Source: Streptomyces africanus
GTDB lineage: Bacteria > Actinomycetota > Actinomycetes > Streptomycetales > Streptomycetaceae
Reading direction: 5' to 3'
Length of the DNA: 54,343 bases
Assembly (NCBI RefSeq): GCF_002150735.1
Contig: NZ_MUKA01000076.1
Span: 230-54,572 of the forward strand
Under the pieces are notes generated by a model. The model saw nothing but the letters and a program-made list of their open reading frames with translations, searched no databases and was not told the origin of the DNA. Made by a program: the position numbers and the translations under genes. The first letter of the stretch is position 1. Each line of letters begins with the position of its first letter. This document shows, piece after piece, positions 42,441-52,535 of this stretch.

Positions 42441-43481
42441 ATGACAACGCGGTTCGACCAGGGCCCGTGGGCCGCAGCCGGAGTGCAGACCGTACAGCCC
42501 GGGGTGCACCGCGTTCCTCTGCCCCTTCCCAACGACGGCCTGCACGCGGTCAACGTCTACCTCCTGGAGGACCTCGCCGACGACGGCGGGATCGTCATGA
42601 TCGACGGCGGCTGGGCGATCCCCGAGGCGCGCAAGGCGCTCGAGGAGGCCCTGTCCGCCATCGACCGCGACCTCGGCGACATCAGCCACATCCTGGTCAC
42701 CCACATCCACCGCGACCACTACACACAGGCGGTGGAACTGCGCCGGCTGCTGGGCTCGCGCGTCTACCTCGGCGCCGGGGAACGCCCGGGTCTGGAGAAG
42801 CTCGGCCGGCTGCGCAGCGACGTACCCGTGAGCTCACTTCAGACCCTGCGCAGGGCCGGCGCCGGCGAACTGGCCGACCTCATCCGGGCGATGAACCACG
42901 GCGGCTTCGACCCGAGCGTGTGGGAGGCCCCCGACCGCTGGCTCGCCGCCGAGACCCTCCGCTTCGGCGACCGCGAGCTGCGCGTCGTACCGACTCCCGG
43001 ACATACCAAGGGACATGTGGTCTTCCTGGACGAACAGCGGGGTTTGCTGTTCTCCGGGGACCACGTCCTGCCGCACATCACTCCGTCCATCGGCTTCGAA
43101 CTGTCCGAGCCGGGCGGCCGGCCACTCGCCGACTACCTGGACTCGCTGCGGCTGATGAACCGGTACGCCGACGCCCGCCTGCTGCCCGCGCACGGCCCGG
43201 TATCCGACAGCACGCACACCCGGGTCGCCGAGCTGCTCGCCCATCACGACGACCGGCTGGCCCAGAGCCTGACGGCGTTGGGCGACGACACGCTCGACGC
43301 CCACGCGGTGGCACGCAAGCTCGGCTGGACGCGCCGGGCGGTGCCGTTCGGCGAGCTGAACGCCTTCAACCAGATGCTCGCGGTCAACGAGACGGCGGCG
43401 CACCTGGATGTGCTGGTGCTCGAGGGCCGGGTGACCGTGGCATCCGTCGGCGGGGTGGACCAGTACACGCGCGTGCGGTGA
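42441..43481 (+). CDS. Metallo-beta-lactamase-fold hydrolase
   Basis: 346 residues from the ATG at 42441 with AAGGAGG upstream. The dinuclear metal motif HIHRDH is at residues 88-93 (His88, His90, Asp92, His93), with further ligands in PTPGHTKGHVVFL and FSGDHVLPH, and LLPAHGPV near the end of the fold. A C-terminal helical tail (about residues 265-330) includes AVARKLGWTRRAVPFGELNA. This subgroup often hydrolyses thioesters or lactones; in a CoA-ester pathway it could open a lactone or release free acid from a CoA ester. It is the last plus-strand gene of the island. Confidence 0.87.
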   Translation: MTTRFDQGPWAAAGVQTVQPGVHRVPLPLPNDGLHAVNVYLLEDLADDGGIVMIDGGWAIPEARKALEEALSAIDRDLGDISHILVTHIHRDHYTQAVELRRLLGSRVYLGAGERPGLEKLGRLRSDVPVSSLQTLRRAGAGELADLIRAMNHGGFDPSVWEAPDRWLAAETLRFGDRELRVVPTPGHTKGHVVFLDEQRGLLFSGDHVLPHITPSIGFELSEPGGRPLADYLDSLRLMNRYADARLLPAHGPVSDSTHTRVAELLAHHDDRLAQSLTALGDDTLDAHAVARKLGWTRRAVPFGELNAFNQMLAVNETAAHLDVLVLEGRVTVASVGGVDQYTRVR

Positions 43482-43517
43482 TGTCGCCGGCGAAGGGCGG
43501 GCGCGGGGAACCGACCG

Positions 43518-44276
43518 TCAGCGTGCCGTCCACCCCCCGTCCACGTACAGCTCGGAGCCGGTGACGAAACTCGCGTCGGGTGAGGCGAGGAACGCCACCG
43601 CTCCCGCGACCTCGTCGGGCCGGCCCAGCCGCCCCAGCGGGGTGCCCTCGACCATCGCGGCGTGCCGGGCCGTGCCCCGCCACAGGTCGCGGGAGCGGGG
43701 CGTCTCGATGAAGCCGGGGTGGACCGAGTTGACGCGCACCCCGCGCGTGGCCCAGTGCAGCGCGGCGTTCTTCGTCATCAGCCGGACCGCGCCCTTGGCC
43801 GCGTGGTAGGAGAACTGGCTCCCGAAGCCGCCGACCGTACCGAAGATCGACGCGATGTTGACGATCGAGCCACCACCGGAGCGCTCGATCGCGGGCCCGC
43901 CGTACTTCATACCGAGCCAGACACCGGTCTGCGTCACGCCGATGACCTTGTCCCAGGACTCGCGGGTCTCCGTCTCCACCGTTCGCATCTCGGCGATGCC
44001 CGCGTTGTTGACGAGCACGGACAGCCCGCCCAGCTCGGCGACCACCGACTCGACCGCGCGGCGCCACGTCTCCTCGTCCTGGACGTCGAGGGCCAGGCCG
44101 ATCGCTCGCGCCCCGTCGTCGGTCAGCTCCTTCGCGAGTGCCTCACACCGGTCGGCGTCCACGTCGGTCACCGCCACCGCGGCACCCTCCGCGGCCAGTC
44201 GGCGTACGACGGCGTCTCCTATGCCACCGGTCGCGCCGGTCACCAGGGCGATCATTCCGGACAGCCGGTCTCGCAC
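43518..44276 (-). CDS. Short-chain dehydrogenase/reductase (SDR)
   Basis: 252 residues from the GTG at 44276, which has GAGGAGG 5 bases upstream; the frame extends to a TTG at 44333 but without a ribosome site. Motifs are [50 protein letters not shown] with the Ser, and YHAAK with Tyr/Lys, ending YVDGGWTAR. It follows the second ACAD-phosphotransferase pair on the same strand (66 bases after the phosphotransferase stop), mirroring the ACAD-kinase-ACAD-SDR order of the main operon. Confidence 0.9.
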   Translation of the reverse strand: MRDRLSGMIALVTGATGGIGDAVVRRLAAEGAAVAVTDVDADRCEALAKELTDDGARAIGLALDVQDEETWRRAVESVVAELGGLSVLVNNAGIAEMRTVETETRESWDKVIGVTQTGVWLGMKYGGPAIERSGGGSIVNIASIFGTVGGFGSQFSYHAAKGAVRLMTKNAALHWATRGVRVNSVHPGFIETPRSRDLWRGTARHAAMVEGTPLGRLGRPDEVAGAVAFLASPDASFVTGSELYVDGGWTAR

Positions 44277-44342
44277 GGGTCCTCCTCGGTTCTCGTCGGG
44301 TGGTGTGTCGGGGGCGCGGGCCGAGTGGGTCAAGTGCCGCGG

Positions 44343-45362
44343 TCAGGAGAGCAGTTCCAGCCCCGAGCGCAGAAGCGCCGGGACCGCGGAACCGACCCGC
44401 TCGAAGCCCGGGCCGACGGTCTGACCCGCGCGATAGCGGGCGTGGATGCCCTCGGCGATGACCGCGAGCTTGAAGCAGCCCAGCGCCTGGTAGAAGGCCA
44501 GCGCCTCGATGTCCCGGCCGGAGCGCGTGGCGTACCGTTCGGCCAGCTCGTGGCCCGAGGGGAAGCCCGGGTTGGCCGTGGGCACGTGGCGCGCCCCGAG
44601 CACCGGTTCGCAGACCGGGTCCCAGTACATGAGCAGCATCCCGAGGTCGGCGAGAGGATCACCGAGGGTGGCCATCTCCCAGTCGACGATCGCGGCGATC
44701 CGCCCGACGTCACCGGATTCCAGGATGGTGTTGTCCAGGCGGTAGTCGCCGTGCACGATCGTCGCCGTGCCGCTCACGGGCAGGGCGCGGGCGAGCCGGA
44801 GGTGCAGCGCCTCGACATCGGGCAGGGCACGGGTGGCGACCTTGTCCCACTGGCTGCGCCACCGCCGCACCTGGCGCTCCAGATAGCCGTCCGGACGGCC
44901 GAAGCCGTCGAGCCCGACAGCGCGGACGTCGACCGAGTGCAGTGCCACCAGGGCGTCGACCAGCGCGTCGGCGCTGCGCCGTGCGTCGGCCGGGGGCAGC
45001 GCGGCGACCTCGTCACCATCGCGCAGTACGGCGCCCTCCACGAAGTCGACGACGCAGAACGGCGCCCCGATCACGCCTGGGTCCGTGCACGACAGCACAG
45101 CGCGGGCCACCGGCACTCCGGTGCCGCCGAGCGCTGCGACGACGCGGAACTCGCGGTCCATGTCGTGCGCGGTCGGCGTGAGCACGCCCAGCGGTGGCCG
45201 GCGCAGCACCCACCGGTGCGTCCCGTCGGTCACCTCGTAGGTGAGGTTGGAGCGACCACCGTGCAGCAGCTCCACCCGCAACGGGCCCGAGCACTCCGGC
45301 ACATGCTGGGCGAAGTAGCTCTGCAGGGCGGAGCCGTCGATGCCGGCCACGGCCGTGGTCAT
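44343..45362 (-). CDS. Phosphotransferase family protein (APH fold, ACAD-associated)
   Basis: 339 residues from the ATG at 45362. The kinase fold shows LLHGGRSNLTYEVTDGTHRW with VLRRPP, the catalytic loop IVHGDYRLDNTIL and VDWEMATLGDPLADLGMLLM. It is much closer to classic FadE36/ACAD10-type kinases than the copy at 33077, which has a different nucleotide loop (GGHSGLTYSV). The 4-base overlap (ATGA) with the ACAD upstream shows they are made together. It probably phosphorylates or otherwise activates a hydroxyacyl-CoA for the partner dehydrogenase. Confidence 0.88.
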   Translation of the reverse strand: MTTAVAGIDGSALQSYFAQHVPECSGPLRVELLHGGRSNLTYEVTDGTHRWVLRRPPLGVLTPTAHDMDREFRVVAALGGTGVPVARAVLSCTDPGVIGAPFCVVDFVEGAVLRDGDEVAALPPADARRSADALVDALVALHSVDVRAVGLDGFGRPDGYLERQVRRWRSQWDKVATRALPDVEALHLRLARALPVSGTATIVHGDYRLDNTILESGDVGRIAAIVDWEMATLGDPLADLGMLLMYWDPVCEPVLGARHVPTANPGFPSGHELAERYATRSGRDIEALAFYQALGCFKLAVIAEGIHARYRAGQTVGPGFERVGSAVPALLRSGLELLS

Positions 45363-46561
45363 CGCGCCGCCCTCCGCTCCCGCGCCGCCCGCACCGCGCG
45401 TTTGGCGATGGCCCAGCGGTGGGTCTCGGACGGGCCGTCGTAGATCCGGAACGGACGCACCTCCCGGTACAGCCGGGACAGCGGGGCGTCCCCGGAGATT
45501 CCGAGTGCGCCGCACACCTGCACGGCCCGGTCGACCACGCGGTTCACCGCCTCGGAGACGTACGTCTTCGCGATCGAGGTGTGCTGGGCGGCCGAGCGCC
45601 CCTGGTCCAGTTCCCAGCAGGCCCGCAGCAGCACCGCGCGACCGGTCTCGATGTCGATCTCGGAGTCGGCCAGCAGCTGCTGCACCATCCCCAGTTCGGC
45701 CAGCGGCTTACCGAAGGCCGAGCGATCCACGGCACGCTCCAGGGCGATGTCCTGCGCCCGGCGCGCCACTCCGAGCCAGCGCATGCAGTGCGTCATACGC
45801 GCGGGCCCCAGACGCACCTGCGCATACGCGAAACCCTGGTCCACCTCGCCCAGCACGGCACCGTCGCCGACCTCGCAGTTGTCGAAGACGACCTCGCTGT
45901 GCCCGCCGAACAGGCCCTGATCCAGGGTGTCGATGTTCCGGACGACCTTCATGCCCGGGTTGCCCGCGTCGACGAGGAACATCGTCGCGCCGCCCGCGTC
46001 ACCCGGGGCGCCGCTCGTGCGAGCCATGCAGATGGCGAAGCCGGCGCCGTCGGCGCCGCTGATGAACCACTTGCGGCCGTCGAGCCGCCAGCCGTCCCCG
46101 CTCCTGGTCGCCGTGGTGGCCAGCGCACGAGGGTCGGACCCCGCGCCCGGTGCCGGCTCGGTCATCGCGAAACAGGAGCGCACCTCGCCGGCCGCCAGCG
46201 GGCGCAGATACCGCTCCTTCTGTTCCTCGGTGGCGACCACTTCGAGCAGGTGCGTATTGCCCTCGTCGGGCGCCGCGCAGTTGAGCGCGAGAGGGCCGAG
46301 CAACGAGTAGCCGGCCGCCTCGAACACCGCTGCCTGGCCGCAGAGATCGAGCCCGAGCCCGCCCCACTCCACACCCACATGAGGAGCGAACACCCCTGCG
46401 GCCCTTGCCGCCTCCTGCAACCGGCGCCGCAGCGGCTCCGGCCCGTCATGGACGTTCCCGTCGCACGCCTGCTCCTCCGGCAGTACGACGTCCCGGACGA
46501 ACTCCGTGGTGCGCCGCGCGATGTCGGCGACCCTCTCGTCGGTCTCGAACCCGATCGACAC
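45359..46561 (-). CDS. Acyl-CoA dehydrogenase, ACAD10/11-like
   Basis: 400 residues from a GTG with AGGGG 6 bases upstream. ACAD features are GVFAPHVGVEWGGLGLDLCG, LNCAAPDEGNTHLLEVVATE, RSCFAMTEPAPGAGSDPRAL and GWRLDGRKWFISGADGAGFA, with RLYREVRPFRIYDGPSETHR at the end. It belongs to the same subgroup as the ACAD at 34095 and is likewise partnered by an APH-fold protein. It heads a separate minus-strand operon (ACAD, phosphotransferase, SDR) whose promoter carries a different palindrome, so it may be regulated independently. Confidence 0.9.
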   Translation of the reverse strand: MSIGFETDERVADIARRTTEFVRDVVLPEEQACDGNVHDGPEPLRRRLQEAARAAGVFAPHVGVEWGGLGLDLCGQAAVFEAAGYSLLGPLALNCAAPDEGNTHLLEVVATEEQKERYLRPLAAGEVRSCFAMTEPAPGAGSDPRALATTATRSGDGWRLDGRKWFISGADGAGFAICMARTSGAPGDAGGATMFLVDAGNPGMKVVRNIDTLDQGLFGGHSEVVFDNCEVGDGAVLGEVDQGFAYAQVRLGPARMTHCMRWLGVARRAQDIALERAVDRSAFGKPLAELGMVQQLLADSEIDIETGRAVLLRACWELDQGRSAAQHTSIAKTYVSEAVNRVVDRAVQVCGALGISGDAPLSRLYREVRPFRIYDGPSETHRWAIAKRAVRAARERRAAR

Positions 46562-46583
46562 GTTGACCCCTGACGTCGGCTAC

Positions 46584-46596
46584 TGGCTATTAGCCA
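46584..46596. promoter_or_regulatory. 13-bp palindrome upstream of the ACAD-phosphotransferase-SDR operon
   Basis: TGGCTA-T-TAGCCA is perfect, 23-35 bases before the ACAD start codon. It is AT-richer than its surroundings and unrelated to the TGAGTTCAGTT element. Candidate operator; the cognate regulator is not in the window. Confidence 0.55.
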
Positions 46597-46740
46597 TCAC
46601 AGAGGGACTGAGTCGGGATGTCAAGAGGGTGGCCCAGAAAGCAGGGATCGAGCTGTAGGCGGGGGGAGCTAACGATTGATAGCCTCGACCGGGTAGGATC
46701 GACGGAGATGCTGCCGCTGCAGAACGTGCTCTGCCAGCCA

Positions 46741-46767
46741 TGGGCCCCGCACGAGCGGCGGGGCCCA
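46741..46767 (-). terminator. Terminator after the GH10-GH62 gene
   Basis: TGGGCCCCGC (46741-46750) and GCGGGGCCCA (46758-46767) form a perfect 10-bp stem with a 7-base loop, 14 bases beyond the stop codon of the xylanase gene. Confidence 0.8.
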
Positions 46768-46780
46768 CGTCGTCAACGGG

Positions 46781-48859
<2,079 letters not shown>

Positions 48860-50479
48860 TCAGGGCGTCGACAGCTCGAACCGCGGGACGCGGACCGCGC
48901 CGCCGAGCGCCTGCGTGGCGTGGTTGAAGAGGGCGAATCGGTAGCCCATGAAGAACCGCCAGTCGTTGCCCAGGGAGAAGGCGGGCCCGAGGCGGGTGAA
49001 GTGGGTGCCGTCCGTGCTGTAGGAGAAGGTGCCGGGGCGTGCCGCTCCGGGGTGGATGTCCGCGCTCGCGCGCAGCCAGACGCGGCCGCCGGAGACGGGC
49101 GCGCTCGCGACCTCGGTGCCGGTGCCGGTGGTGCTCCAGTTGCCGTCCATGGTCAGCCCGTTGACCATCACCACCCGTGTCGCGCCGCCGTCGCGCTTGA
49201 CGCCGATCCAGGCGGAGGAGTCACGCAGCAGCGCGAGTCCGGCCCGGTCTCCGTCCCGCATCGCCGAGAAGTCGAGCAGGGCCGTCGCGGTGGAGGTGGG
49301 CCCCTGGATGCGGTGCGTGAGGGTGTTGCGGGCCCAGTACAGGTCGTTGGTGACGGTCGCGGTCCGCAGGGTCAGTCCGTCGCCGACGGACCACTTGGAG
49401 TTGTCCGGGTTGTGGTTCCACTCCCACCTCGGCTTGAGGGTCGTGCCGTCGAACGTGTCGACACCGACCATGGGGGTGACCTGGCGGGGCGGAGTGGGCA
49501 CGGCCGGACTGGGATACGAGGTGCCCCAGGCGCCGTTCACCAGTTGCACCATGGGCCAGCCGTCCGCAGTCCAGGTGACCGGCGCCAGGGCGGGCATCCG
49601 GCCGCCGGGGTAGGCGTCCACGAAGGCCATGTAGTACCAGGCGCCGCTCTGCGTCTGGACCAACCCACCCTGGTGCGGGACGCCGCCGCCGGGAATCGGC
49701 CCGCGCAGGTCGAGGAGGACCTGCCGCATCGTGTACGGACCGAAGGGGCCGCTCGACGACTTCAGGATGTACTGGCCGTTGGCCGGTCGGGTCAGGAAGA
49801 TGTAGTACTGCCCGTTGATCTTGTAGAAGCGGGAGCCCTCCAGGGTGCCGACGCTCGACGGTGTGCTGAACACCTGCTGCGTGCGGACCTGGGTGCGCCC
49901 GTCGCGCGAGAGCTGGGCCACGCTGATGGTGGTGTTCCCGTACGCCACGTAGAGGGTGTCGTCGGTGTCGACGAGCAGCCCCGCGTCGTAGTAGGGCGTG
50001 CTGATGGTCGTGAGCCGGCTCCACGGGCCCTCGACGTCGGTGGCGGTGTAGATGTACGTCCTGGCGAAGTCGATCTGGCCGAGCCAGTAGAAGGTCCTGT
50101 TGCTCGGCCGGTAGGCGAGCGACGACGCCCAGACGCCCCGGACGTAGCCTCGGGCGCCGTTCAGGTCGTACTTGGCGCCGAAGTCGAGGACGGGCACCGA
50201 GTGACCGGCGATCTCCCAGTTCACCAGGTCGTACGAACGCAGGACAGGGGCGCCCGGTGAGTAGTGCATCGTCGAAGCGGAGGCGTAGTAGGTGGCGCCG
50301 ACGCGGATGACGTCGATGTCCGCGAAGTCCTGCCAGATGACCGGGTTGGTGTAGGCCGGGGCGGCCGCGGCGCTCCGGGTGGCTGCGGCCAGCGGCAGGA
50401 GGGCACCGGTGACCAGGCCGGTGCCGGCGGCCAGCACCCGGCGACGCCCCACGGGTTGACGAGGGCATGACATATCCAT
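48860..50479 (-). CDS. Secreted GH43-family glycosidase (beta-xylosidase/arabinofuranosidase type)
   Basis: 539 residues from the ATG at 50479 with GAGGGAG upstream. The N-terminus has a Tat-like signal (QPVGRRRVLAAGTGLVTGAL). The GH43 five-blade propeller (about residues 45-330) begins NPVIWQDFADIDVIRVGATY and includes VWASSLAYRPSNRTFYWLG and GTLEGSRFYKINGQYYIFLT with the probable acid Glu. A C-terminal beta-sandwich (about 345-539) reads VDTFDGTTLKPRWEWNHNPD, typical of the second domain of GH43 beta-xylosidases. It removes xylose or arabinose from xylo-oligosaccharides. It diverges from the GH27 gene and probably shares an mRNA with the GH10-GH62 gene. Confidence 0.9.
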   Translation of the reverse strand: MDMSCPRQPVGRRRVLAAGTGLVTGALLPLAAATRSAAAAPAYTNPVIWQDFADIDVIRVGATYYASASTMHYSPGAPVLRSYDLVNWEIAGHSVPVLDFGAKYDLNGARGYVRGVWASSLAYRPSNRTFYWLGQIDFARTYIYTATDVEGPWSRLTTISTPYYDAGLLVDTDDTLYVAYGNTTISVAQLSRDGRTQVRTQQVFSTPSSVGTLEGSRFYKINGQYYIFLTRPANGQYILKSSSGPFGPYTMRQVLLDLRGPIPGGGVPHQGGLVQTQSGAWYYMAFVDAYPGGRMPALAPVTWTADGWPMVQLVNGAWGTSYPSPAVPTPPRQVTPMVGVDTFDGTTLKPRWEWNHNPDNSKWSVGDGLTLRTATVTNDLYWARNTLTHRIQGPTSTATALLDFSAMRDGDRAGLALLRDSSAWIGVKRDGGATRVVMVNGLTMDGNWSTTGTGTEVASAPVSGGRVWLRASADIHPGAARPGTFSYSTDGTHFTRLGPAFSLGNDWRFFMGYRFALFNHATQALGGAVRVPRFELSTP

Positions 50480-50527
50480 GGGTCGCTCCCTCTGTTGTTC
50501 GAGATGGTGAACGGTTATCGACGGGTG

Positions 50528-50542
50528 AGCATCCTGGATGCT
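50528..50542. promoter_or_regulatory. 15-bp palindrome overlapping the GH43 promoter start region
   Basis: AGCATCC-T-GGATGCT is perfect and covers the probable -10 box and +1 of the minus-strand GH43 promoter, a position suited to repression. Confidence 0.5.
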
Positions 50543-50565
50543 AGGGGGTTCAGAGCTCCCGTCAA
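50538..50565 (-). promoter_or_regulatory. Candidate promoter of the GH43-xylanase operon
   Basis: On the minus strand TTGACG (50565-50560), 16 bases, then TAGCAT (50543-50538). The predicted start, near 50531, leaves a leader of about 50 bases. Confidence 0.55.
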
Positions 50566-50593
50566 TACGTCTCGCATGATTCGTGCAACTCTC

Positions 50594-50604
50594 CGAAATT
50601 TTCG
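50594..50604. promoter_or_regulatory. CGAAA-T-TTTCG inverted repeat, upstream copy
   Basis: An 11-bp palindrome between the two divergent promoters, matching the CGAAA-N-TTTCG pattern I recall from Streptomyces xylanase promoters. Confidence 0.6.
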
Positions 50605-50659
50605 CTGACTCGGTGTCTGCCCTGAGGATGCCGGAAGGAATCCCGCACGGTCGTCGGAG

Positions 50660-50687
50660 TTGACAAGCCCGGCTACCTCCCTAGTAT
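50660..50687 (+). promoter_or_regulatory. Candidate promoter of the GH27 gene
   Basis: TTGACA (50660-50665), 16 bases, then TAGTAT (50682-50687). The boxes and spacing match those of the divergent GH43 promoter. The predicted start is near 50694. Confidence 0.6.
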
Positions 50688-50714
50688 CCGTGGCGTCGAC
50701 GATCGAAAGCAGGT

Positions 50715-50724
50715 CGAAATTTCG
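50715..50724. promoter_or_regulatory. CGAAATTTCG inverted repeat in the GH27 leader
   Basis: A perfect 10-bp palindrome about 20 bases downstream of the predicted GH27 transcription start, the second copy of the motif at 50594 with the centre base removed. A repressor here would block transcription. Confidence 0.6.
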
Positions 50725-50821
50725 CGTGACCAGAAATGTCATGCACCTGCCGAAGATCGACGGCTGTACAGCAGCCATCCCTTGTCTTGTGCCGACCTCC
50801 TGCCGACGAAAGGACCCCACG

Positions 50822-52468
50822 GTGCCCAGACGATCAGGCAGACGACTGCTCCGTCTCCTCGCCGCCGCCGCGCTGACCATCACCGCGTCGGTGACGGCCT
50901 CCGCTCCGTCCACCGCCTCGGCCGCACCCGGCAGCCCGGCACTCACCCCGCCCCTGGGCTGGAACAGCTGGAACAGCTTCGGCTGCGGGATCACCGAAGC
51001 GCAGGTCCGCCAGGCCGCCGACGCGATGGTCTCCTCCGGCATGAAGGACGCCGGCTACCGCTACGTCGTGGTCGACGACTGCTGGTTCGACCCACAACGC
51101 GACGCGGCGGGCAACCTGCGCGCCAACCCCACCAAGTTCCCCAGCGGAATGAAAGCCCTCGGGGACTACATCCACAGCAAGGGCCTGAAGTTCGGTATCT
51201 ACCAGGTACCCGGCGAACGCACCTGCGCGCAGACCAGCGGCGCCTATCCCGGATCGACGGGCAGCAAGGGCCACGAGACCCAGGACGCCAACACCTTCGC
51301 CTCATGGGGCGTCGACTACCTCAAGTACGACTGGTGCTCCTCCAGCGGCACCCGCGACGAGCAGGTCGCGCGGTTCAAGCTGATGCGCGACGCCCTGCGC
51401 GCCACCGGACGGTCGATCGTCTACAGCATCAACCCCAACAGCTTCCACGCCATCACCGGCGCCACGTACAACTGGGGCGAGGTCGCCGACCTGTGGCGGA
51501 CGACCGAGGACCTGCTCGACATCTGGCAGAACGGCAACACCAACAGCTACCCGATGGGCGTCGGCAACGTCCTGGACGTCACCGCACCGCTCGCAGCGCA
51601 GTCCGGACCAGGACACTGGAACGACCCCGACATGCTCGTCGTCGGCCGCCCCGGCCTGTCCCTGACCGAGTCCCGCTCCCACTTCGCCCTCTGGGCACTG
51701 CTGAGCGCACCGCTCATGGCCGGCAACGACATCCGCACCATGTCCGCCGACGTGAGCGCGATCCTGCGCAACCCGCGTCTGCTGGCGGTGAACCAGGATG
51801 CGCTGGGCGCGGGCGGGCGCAGGGTGCGTGACGACGGCAACACCGAGGTGTTCGCCAAACCCCTGTCCGACGGTTCGGTCGCGGTGGGCCTGTTCAACCG
51901 GGGCGACGGCACGGCGACGGTCACCACGACAGCGGCGCAAGTCGGCCTCTCCGGCGGGCCGTTCACCCTCACCGACCTGTGGAGCGGCAGCACGGCGAAC
52001 ACCTCCGGACAGATCTCGGCGAACGTCCCCGCGCACGGTGTGGCCGTGTTCCGGGTGAGCGGGGGCGGCCCGCTGCCCGCCACCACCTCGCGGTTGCGCG
52101 GCACTGCCTCCGGCCGTTGCATGGACGTCGACAACGCCTCCACCGCCGCCGGAGCCGGCGTGCTGCTCTGGGACTGCCACACGGCCGCCAACCAACTGTG
52201 GACCACCTGGGCCGGCGGCGAGATCCGCGTCTTCGGCGACAAGTGCCTGGACGCCTACAACCAGGGCACCACCAACGGCACCCGGGTCATCACCTGGCCC
52301 TGCAACGGCCAAAACAACCAGAAATGGACCGTCGGCTCCGACGGGACGATCCGCAACGCCCACGCCGGCCTCTGCCTCGACGCCGACCGGTCCGGCACCA
52401 CCAACGGAACCCCGCTGGTCCTGTGGACCTGCAACGGCCAGGCGGGCCAGAAGTGGACCCGCGCGTGA
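50822..52468 (+). CDS. Secreted GH27 alpha-galactosidase with CBM13
   Basis: 548 residues from the GTG at 50822 with AAAGGA 8 bases upstream; the frame is open for 54 more codons but these cross the operator and leader. A Sec/Tat-like signal peptide (RRSGRRLLRLLAAAALTITA) ends near residue 34. The GH27 domain (about 40-315) starts PPLGWNSWNSFGCGI and has the nucleophile Asp170 in YLKYDWCSS and Asp268/Asp270 in WNDPDML. A beta-sandwich follows to about 415. Residues about 425-548 form a ricin-type CBM13 with the QxW repeats QLW, QKW and QKW. It removes galactose from galactomannan or raffinose-family sugars. Confidence 0.93.
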   Translation: MPRRSGRRLLRLLAAAALTITASVTASAPSTASAAPGSPALTPPLGWNSWNSFGCGITEAQVRQAADAMVSSGMKDAGYRYVVVDDCWFDPQRDAAGNLRANPTKFPSGMKALGDYIHSKGLKFGIYQVPGERTCAQTSGAYPGSTGSKGHETQDANTFASWGVDYLKYDWCSSSGTRDEQVARFKLMRDALRATGRSIVYSINPNSFHAITGATYNWGEVADLWRTTEDLLDIWQNGNTNSYPMGVGNVLDVTAPLAAQSGPGHWNDPDMLVVGRPGLSLTESRSHFALWALLSAPLMAGNDIRTMSADVSAILRNPRLLAVNQDALGAGGRRVRDDGNTEVFAKPLSDGSVAVGLFNRGDGTATVTTTAAQVGLSGGPFTLTDLWSGSTANTSGQISANVPAHGVAVFRVSGGGPLPATTSRLRGTASGRCMDVDNASTAAGAGVLLWDCHTAANQLWTTWAGGEIRVFGDKCLDAYNQGTTNGTRVITWPCNGQNNQKWTVGSDGTIRNAHAGLCLDADRSGTTNGTPLVLWTCNGQAGQKWTRA

Positions 52469-52488
52469 GGGACCGCTGTGTGAGAAGT

Positions 52489-52522
52489 GCCCTGGTTGCC
52501 CGGGGAGGTGGGCAACCAGGGC
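52489..52522. terminator. Bidirectional terminator between GH27 and GH5 genes
   Basis: GCCCTGGTTGCCC (52489-52501) and GGGCAACCAGGGC (52510-52522) form a perfect 13-bp stem with an 8-base loop between two convergent stop codons. Confidence 0.88.
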
Positions 52523-52535
52523 GAGGGCCGGTCGG

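Noticed and set aside
16538..46561. Classical steroid-ring or citronellol/leucine (atu/liu) degradation cluster
   Set aside because: No KstD, KshA/B, HsaC-type dioxygenase, MaoC hydratase or biotin-dependent acyl-CoA carboxylase is present in the window.
50485..50500. CebR-like box (GGGAGCGACCC) before the GH43 gene
   Set aside because: It only partly matches the TGGGAGCGCTCCCA palindrome and coincides with the ribosome-binding site of the gene.
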